From an uncultured Clostridia bacterium (GTDB lineage Bacteria; Bacillota; Clostridia; Peptostreptococcales; Anaerovoracaceae), in NCBI GenBank assembly GCA_938046095.1, contig CALIXS010000021.1:1-11038 (forward strand): a DNA stretch of 11,038 nt, in the 5' to 3' direction. Shown piece after piece: positions 6,881-11,038 of this stretch (positions are counted from its first letter, which is position 1; each line of letters starts with the position of its first letter). Made by a program: the position numbers and the translations under genes. The notes below the pieces were generated by a model. That model saw only the letters and a list, made by a program, of their open reading frames with translations, had not been told where the DNA came from and ran no database searches.

Positions 6881-6898
6881 TATGATATAATATTCATA
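6881..6898. promoter_or_regulatory. ARG box overlapping the argR promoter
   Basis: TATGATATAATATTCATA matches the ArgR operator pattern WNTGAATWWWWATTCANW at 16 of 18 positions; the mismatches are the two central bases of the left half-site. It covers the -10 element of the argR promoter, so bound ArgR would block its own transcription and that of recN. No convincing second box was found next to it. Confidence 0.65.
6883..6891 (+). promoter_or_regulatory. Extended -10 promoter of argR-recN
   Basis: TGATATAAT is a perfect extended -10 (TGnTATAAT) placed to give a leader of roughly 50 nt before the argR ATG. The -35 position 17 bp upstream (TTTATT, 6863-6868) is poor, which an extended -10 can compensate. 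Confidence 0.7.
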
Positions 6899-6949
6899 CA
6901 TTTTATTTGCTTTAGGCTTTTGGCCGTTTAAGCCGATGGAGGAGTAGAT

Positions 6950-7420
6950 ATGAGGTACTCAAGACAGAATAAAATTCTGGAAATCATTGCGAACAATGAG
7001 ATAGAAACTCAGGAAAAACTGGCTTCCATGCTGAGAAACGAGGGCTTTGACGTGACACAGGCGACGATCTCACGCGACATCAAGGAACTTCAGCTGATTA
7101 AGGTTCTCTCCAATTCCGGACGTTATAAATATGCAGTCAGCACACAGCAGGATGCACCTATTTCCGACCGCTTTGTCAAGATATTCCGTGAGACGATAAC
7201 TTCCTTTGCTTCAGCTCAGAACCTTATCGTCATCAAAACGCTTTCAGGATGCGGCGCGGCGGCAGGTGAGGCGATAGACAATATCAGCCTGCCTCACGTA
7301 GTCGGATCTATTGCAGGTGACAATACACTTCTTCTTATCATAGATACAGTTGAGCATGTGGAGGAGATACTGAAAATCTTCAACAATATGCTTATTCTCA
7401 GGAACCGCAAACAGCAATGA
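6950..7420 (+). CDS. argR: Arginine-responsive repressor ArgR/AhrC
   Basis: ArgR is a hexameric repressor of arginine biosynthesis genes that uses arginine as corepressor. At 156 residues it has the normal two-domain layout. The winged helix-turn-helix occupies about 1-70, with the signature QATISRDIKEL (37-47). The C-terminal oligomerization and arginine-binding domain contains TLSGCGAAAGEAID (97-110) and GSIAGDNT (119-126). The second Asp of the family GDD motif is Asn here (N125), and SGCG replaces the more common PG-containing loop. Start ATG 6950 follows a strong GGAGGAG site. An ARG box over its -10 indicates autoregulation. The last four bases overlap recN (ATGA). argR next to recN is a conserved Firmicute arrangement. 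Confidence 0.95.
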   Translation: MRYSRQNKILEIIANNEIETQEKLASMLRNEGFDVTQATISRDIKELQLIKVLSNSGRYKYAVSTQQDAPISDRFVKIFRETITSFASAQNLIVIKTLSGCGAAAGEAIDNISLPHVVGSIAGDNTLLLIIDTVEHVEEILKIFNNMLILRNRKQQ

Positions 7421-9045
7421 TATATCATATTTCCATAAACGATTTTGCAATAATAGAAAATACCGAGATAGATTTCGACTCCGGTCTTTCTGTCATAACC
7501 GGAGAGACGGGCAGCGGCAAATCGATCGTGGTAACAGCTATCAGCCTTGCTCTCGGCAGCAGGGCTGATTCTTCATATGTCCGCTTCGGAAAGGATAAGG
7601 CAACGGTTGAGCTGGCAGGCGAGCTTGACGGTACGGAGTACGTGCTCTGCCGCGAGGTCAGTGCACAGGGACGCAACGTATGCCGCGTCAACGGGCGTCT
7701 TGTAACGCTCGCCGAGCTTTCCGGGATATGTTCAAGGCTCGCCGACATACACGGCCAGTACGACAACCAGTCTTTGCTCGATCCCGAAAATCATATAAAT
7801 GTCCTCGACCGTTCATCCTCCGAAATATCTGTTATTAAATCGACATACATGAAATCGTACGCAAACTATAGAAAAGCACGCGGAGAGCTCAACACCCTCA
7901 TCTCTCACGAAGCGGAAAACAGGCGCAAGCTCGATTTTTACAGGTTCGAGATAAATGAGATAGACAATGCCTCGCTAAAAACAGGAGAAGATACCGATCT
8001 CGAGGATCGGATAAACCTGCTGAAGAACAGCGAGAAAATATTCGGCCATGCCGAAAAAGCTTATGCTGCAGTCGCCGGTGAGCGCGGCGCATATGAAACG
8101 CTCGGCGATGCGTCATCAGAGCTCGAATATATAGAAAGCTTCACATCAGGTCTCGCATCGGCATCGAAAGAGATCAACGATATTTATTACAGACTTGAGG
8201 ACGTCATTTCCGATCTCCGGCGCATACTCGAAGACAGCACATATTCGCCGCATGATCTCGATATCGCTATCGAGCGTCTCTCTCTTATCGATGATCTCAA
8301 GAAAAAATACGGCCCTTCAATCGATGAGATAAATGCCTATCGCGACAGGATTGCTGCCGAGTTAACAGAAATCGAAAACTTCGACGACGAACTGGCAAGA
8401 CTTACTGACGCTTCGGATCAGGCAAAGGCAGTACTGCTTAAGGACGGCAAAACGCTCACCGAAGCGCGCCTCAAAGCCGCCGAAGAGCTTCAGACGCGTA
8501 TAATAACCGAGATGCGCGATCTTAATTTCCGCGATGCAATGCTTACCGCAGCTGTTTCTCCGCTCCCATCTCCATCCGAGAGCGGTCTTGACAGCGTGGA
8601 ATTTCTCGTTTCCACCAATAAGGGTGAACCCGTCAAACCGCTTGCAAAGACGGCCTCCGGAGGTGAAATATCGCGGATCATGCTCGCAATCAAAAAAATA
8701 ACGGCAGAATACGATCTTATCCCCACTTTGATCTTCGACGAAATAGATCAGGGAATCAGTGGAAAAACCGCCGCCGTAGTCGGGCGAAAGCTCCGCGAGA
8801 TATCAAAAACTCATCAGGTGATATGCATAACTCACCTGCCCCAGATCGCCGCCTATGCCGATACGGCTTACAGGATATACAAGGATTCCGACGAGAGCAG
8901 CACATATACGCATGTCGACAAACTCGACCGTGATTCGCGCATAGAGGAGCTTGCCCGTCTGCTCGGCGGAGAGATGGTAACCGAAGCGGCACGCGAAAAT
9001 GCCAGGGAGCTCATCGAAAAAGCCAAGCAACCTGTATCCGAATAA
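7417..9045 (+). CDS. recN: DNA repair ATPase RecN
   Basis: RecN is an SMC-like ATPase that gathers at double-strand breaks and helps hold broken ends for recombination. The 542 residues are slightly shorter than typical (about 550-570). The N-terminal head has Walker A GETGSGKS (29-36) and the conserved IHGQYDNQSLL (111-121). A coiled-coil arm spans about 140-375, rich in E, K, L and A. The C-terminal head has the ABC signature TASGGEISR (412-420), Walker B TLIFDE (437-442) and the switch histidine H473 in ITHLPQIA. All ATPase motifs are intact. The ATG overlaps the argR stop (ATGA) without a strong ribosome binding site of its own, so it is translationally coupled and shares the argR promoter. 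No separate SOS box was found close upstream. Confidence 0.97.
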   Translation: MIYHISINDFAIIENTEIDFDSGLSVITGETGSGKSIVVTAISLALGSRADSSYVRFGKDKATVELAGELDGTEYVLCREVSAQGRNVCRVNGRLVTLAELSGICSRLADIHGQYDNQSLLDPENHINVLDRSSSEISVIKSTYMKSYANYRKARGELNTLISHEAENRRKLDFYRFEINEIDNASLKTGEDTDLEDRINLLKNSEKIFGHAEKAYAAVAGERGAYETLGDASSELEYIESFTSGLASASKEINDIYYRLEDVISDLRRILEDSTYSPHDLDIAIERLSLIDDLKKKYGPSIDEINAYRDRIAAELTEIENFDDELARLTDASDQAKAVLLKDGKTLTEARLKAAEELQTRIITEMRDLNFRDAMLTAAVSPLPSPSESGLDSVEFLVSTNKGEPVKPLAKTASGGEISRIMLAIKKITAEYDLIPTLIFDEIDQGISGKTAAVVGRKLREISKTHQVICITHLPQIAAYADTAYRIYKDSDESSTYTHVDKLDRDSRIEELARLLGGEMVTEAARENARELIEKAKQPVSE

Positions 9046-9097
9046 AAGGAGCTCCGCCGTGCAGCATGAAGAGGCCGCCGGACGAAGCTCCTTTTAT
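9042..9097. terminator. Bidirectional intrinsic terminator between recN and the redox gene
   Basis: ATAAAAGGAGCT (9042-9053) and AGCTCCTTTTAT (9086-9097) form a perfect 12-bp inverted repeat around a 32-base GC-rich loop that may pair further. A T-run follows the stem in both orientations (TTTT on each strand), as expected between convergent genes. The recN stop codon lies in the left arm. Confidence 0.85.
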
Positions 9098-9124
9098 CAT
9101 CTCATTCGCTTATACTTTTGATTA

Positions 9125-11038
9125 TCATTCAGCCTTGCTGAACGGTGCAGGAATTCTTTCCGCATTGATGTTCATGAGAGCATCGGTACATTTTATCTCA
9201 TCTACGAGCATCGTATCCTTTATCGCAAAGAGCTTAGGTTCGAACGGTCGGATCACGCCTCCGAATATCTCACCCGTTTCAGCGTATTTGTAGAACGGAA
9301 GTCTGTCCTCCATCTCTTCGCTGATGTCGGCCTCCTCTTCGAAACCGAAGTCTTCCTCAAATACTGCGGCAAGTTCCGATGCGATCTCCCAATTTGAGAG
9401 TTCGACCTCCTCGTTTATCGCTTTCTCTACAGGCAGAAGTCTTCTTTCGGTATTTGTGTACGTCCCGTTCGTGCTCGCAGAGCCCGTACCCGGAATAAAT
9501 ACCCTCGCCTTCTTTGCGGTTTCCGTCATGTATATATCGCTGACCATCAGGAACTCAAGATCTGAAAGGTCGACATCGGCCGGGTCCTCTCCGAATATCA
9601 TAAGCCCTTTTACACCATTAAGAGCTTCTCTGCCTGCGGATATTCCGAGGTCTACTATGCCCTGCGAGTTGTTCTTTGACTTGACCATAAGTATCCCGTC
9701 ACGAGGCGATCCGATATGTCCCGATATGAGTGCAATGCCTCCCAGAAGCCTTGCAGCTTCTTCCGATAAGACATTTTGCTGGTATACTATCATCGCTTTT
9801 TTGGCGTTCAGGTATATGTCGGCGACTTCCTTCATCTCAGGAATCACCTTGACCCTTGACACGGACTTTTTGAAATCATCAAAGCCCTCGGCCTCCGATG
9901 TTTTTCCGGCTTCGATGACTGCTCTTGCGACACCCTTGAGGAAGCGCGTGCTGTTTTCGATGTTTATTACTCTTTCGGCAAAGGCGAAATCGCTGTGCGT
10001 CTCCTCCGTATTCAGTACGATCACCTTCGCACCCGCGTCGGCAGCCTTCCTGATCTTATTCCATATGACAGCCGAACGGTTCTTTATAAATGCCGGTACG
10101 AGTATTACATCTGTGGATACCAGCTCGTCTATAGTGTTCGGTGATGCGTCGAAACCGAATATGTCGAGCAGGGCGTTGTGTCTGTTGTTAAAGCTGAATA
10201 CCCTCGCCCCTATGAGGTTCGCGAACTTTTTGACAGCATATGCTTCCTCATTCGTATATCTGTCCGAAACGGCGACGGCGATCGAATCTGCTCCATGCCT
10301 CACTTTTACCGCCTCAAAGCACTTCGCTGCCATTATCATTGCTTCGTGGTAATCCGTCTCTTCAAAATCTCCTTCGGCCCTCTTTATCATCGGATCCGCG
10401 ATTTTGCCCTCGAGGATGGATGCATCAAAGCCCCATTTACCCTTGGCGCAGCATATACCTTTGTTTACGTAACCGTCCTTGTCCGGGTTTGCTTTGATCA
10501 GCATGTCACCGTATGACTCAAGGTCAAAAGTGCATCCGACAGCGCAGTTCGCACATGTCGTGACTGTTATATCGGTATCGAGCGGAACCTCCTTTTGTAC
10601 CGTCTGCCTCTCCTGAATAGCACCTACAGGACATACTGCAACGCACTGCCCGCACGAGTCGCACGCCGTTGTGAGAAGCGGCTGTTCGAGCGCAGGTTTG
10701 ACTACCGTGTCAAAGCCTCTGTGAACGAGACCGAGCGCACCGATACCCATAACCTCGTCGCACGCCCTTACACAAAGTCCGCAAAGGATGCACTTATTTG
10801 GATCTCTCACTATGAACGGGTGATCGTCGGTAAATTCTATGACGCTTTTCTCACCGGCAAGTCTGTCGGGTTCTACGTTATACTGATTTGCAAAATCTAT
10901 GAGCTTACACTCGAAATAGTCGTGGCAGCCGCACTCAAGGCATCTCGATGCATCCTTGACAGCCTGCTCAGGTGTAAGTCCGTTGTAGACGACCTCCGTG
11001 AAATTATCCCTGCGCTCTGCCGCCGTAAGCTGATCGGC
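9125..11038 (-). CDS. Iron-sulfur, NuoG/formate dehydrogenase-like oxidoreductase subunit, N terminus missing
   Basis: The frame is open to the right edge; 637 C-terminal residues are visible, numbered here from the edge. The first part holds CLECGCHDYFEC (C33, C36, C38, C44), a cysteine pattern seen after GltD-like NAD(P)H-flavin domains. A two-cluster ferredoxin domain follows (C83, C86, C89, C93 and C126, C129, C132, C136). Next is the molybdopterin-oxidoreductase [4Fe-4S] motif (C162, C165, C169, C197 before AKGKWGFD) and a molybdopterin-oxidoreductase-like body to about 560. The loop where formate dehydrogenases carry catalytic Sec or Cys (near 270-290) has neither, and the C-terminal molybdopterin dinucleotide-binding domain is not recognisable. 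It therefore looks more like an electron-transfer subunit (NuoG-type) than a formate dehydrogenase. The substrate is unknown, and the upstream part probably carries a flavin/NAD(P)H module. The upstream start is outside the window. Confidence 0.75.
   Translation of the reverse strand, partial: ADQLTAAERRDNFTEVVYNGLTPEQAVKDASRCLECGCHDYFECKLIDFANQYNVEPDRLAGEKSVIEFTDDHPFIVRDPNKCILCGLCVRACDEVMGIGALGLVHRGFDTVVKPALEQPLLTTACDSCGQCVAVCPVGAIQERQTVQKEVPLDTDITVTTCANCAVGCTFDLESYGDMLIKANPDKDGYVNKGICCAKGKWGFDASILEGKIADPMIKRAEGDFEETDYHEAMIMAAKCFEAVKVRHGADSIAVAVSDRYTNEEAYAVKKFANLIGARVFSFNNRHNALLDIFGFDASPNTIDELVSTDVILVPAFIKNRSAVIWNKIRKAADAGAKVIVLNTEETHSDFAFAERVINIENSTRFLKGVARAVIEAGKTSEAEGFDDFKKSVSRVKVIPEMKEVADIYLNAKKAMIVYQQNVLSEEAARLLGGIALISGHIGSPRDGILMVKSKNNSQGIVDLGISAGREALNGVKGLMIFGEDPADVDLSDLEFLMVSDIYMTETAKKARVFIPGTGSASTNGTYTNTERRLLPVEKAINEEVELSNWEIASELAAVFEEDFGFEEEADISEEMEDRLPFYKYAETGEIFGGVIRPFEPKLFAIKDTMLVDEIKCTDALMNINAERIPAPFSKAE

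Noticed and set aside
6915..6934. Small hairpin (GGCTT / AAGCC) in the argR leader as an attenuator
   Set aside because: Only 5 bp with a 10-base loop and no T-run; too weak to call a regulatory structure.
7300..7420. Separate SOS box for recN
   Set aside because: GAACCGCAAACA near the end of argR lacks the right half-site GTTY, so it does not qualify as a LexA box.
10160..10260. Selenocysteine codon in the formate dehydrogenase-like loop
   Set aside because: No in-frame TGA occurs; the reading frame is uninterrupted and the expected position holds ordinary residues.
9324..10352. 342-codon open frame on the plus strand
   Set aside because: It is antisense to the iron-sulfur oxidoreductase, Ser/Ala/Pro-rich with no recognisable domain, and without a convincing start context; a shadow of the real gene.

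Overview
The window looks like chromosomal DNA of a low-to-medium GC anaerobic Firmicute of class Clostridia. The evidence is the argR-recN pair, a ruvC-ruvA-ruvB-queA-tgt gene string, GGAGG-type ribosome binding sites, frequent ATA codons, and a multi-cluster ferredoxin/NuoG-like redox protein. Family cannot be fixed from this sequence; a gut-associated clostridial lineage is a guess based on the mobile-element end. No rRNA, tRNA or CRISPR array was seen, and there is no gene-free stretch over 300 bases.

Layout. (1) Positions 1 to about 450 are AT-rich (about 33% GC by hand count, against about 48% just to the right). They encode the start of a small membrane protein resembling the CD1845 family of integrative conjugative elements, plus the last ~90 codons of the neighbouring rRNA methyltransferase. 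I read this as the end of an integrated element that entered the 3' end of rlmD and replaced its C-terminal tail. (2) Positions 153-6772, minus strand, form a tightly packed, probably single transcription unit: ruvC, ruvA, ruvB, queA, an HdeD/DUF308-like membrane protein, tgt, then the rlmD-like gene. All junctions are overlaps or gaps of 25 nt or less. (3) Positions 6773-6949 are a divergent control region. It holds a near-consensus promoter for ruvC with a LexA (SOS) box in its spacer, and an extended -10 promoter for argR overlapped by an ARG box. (4) Positions 6950-9045, plus strand, carry argR and recN, overlapping by 4 nt. (5) Positions 9042-9097 hold a 12-bp perfect inverted repeat acting as a bidirectional terminator. 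(6) Positions 9125-11038, minus strand, carry the C-terminal 637 residues of a larger iron-sulfur/molybdopterin-oxidoreductase-like protein that runs off the right edge.

How it works together. RuvC resolves and RuvAB migrates Holliday junctions; RecN is an SMC-like double-strand-break repair factor. Recombinational repair genes therefore flank the control region on both sides, with SOS control visible for the ruv side. QueA and Tgt are consecutive steps of tRNA queuosine modification, and the RlmD-like enzyme adds an RNA methylation gene to the same operon. The points most worth a second look are the element junction inside rlmD, the SOS and ARG operators, an ArgR with an altered arginine-pocket motif, and the NuoG-like protein that has the iron-sulfur wiring but no visible molybdenum active-site residue.
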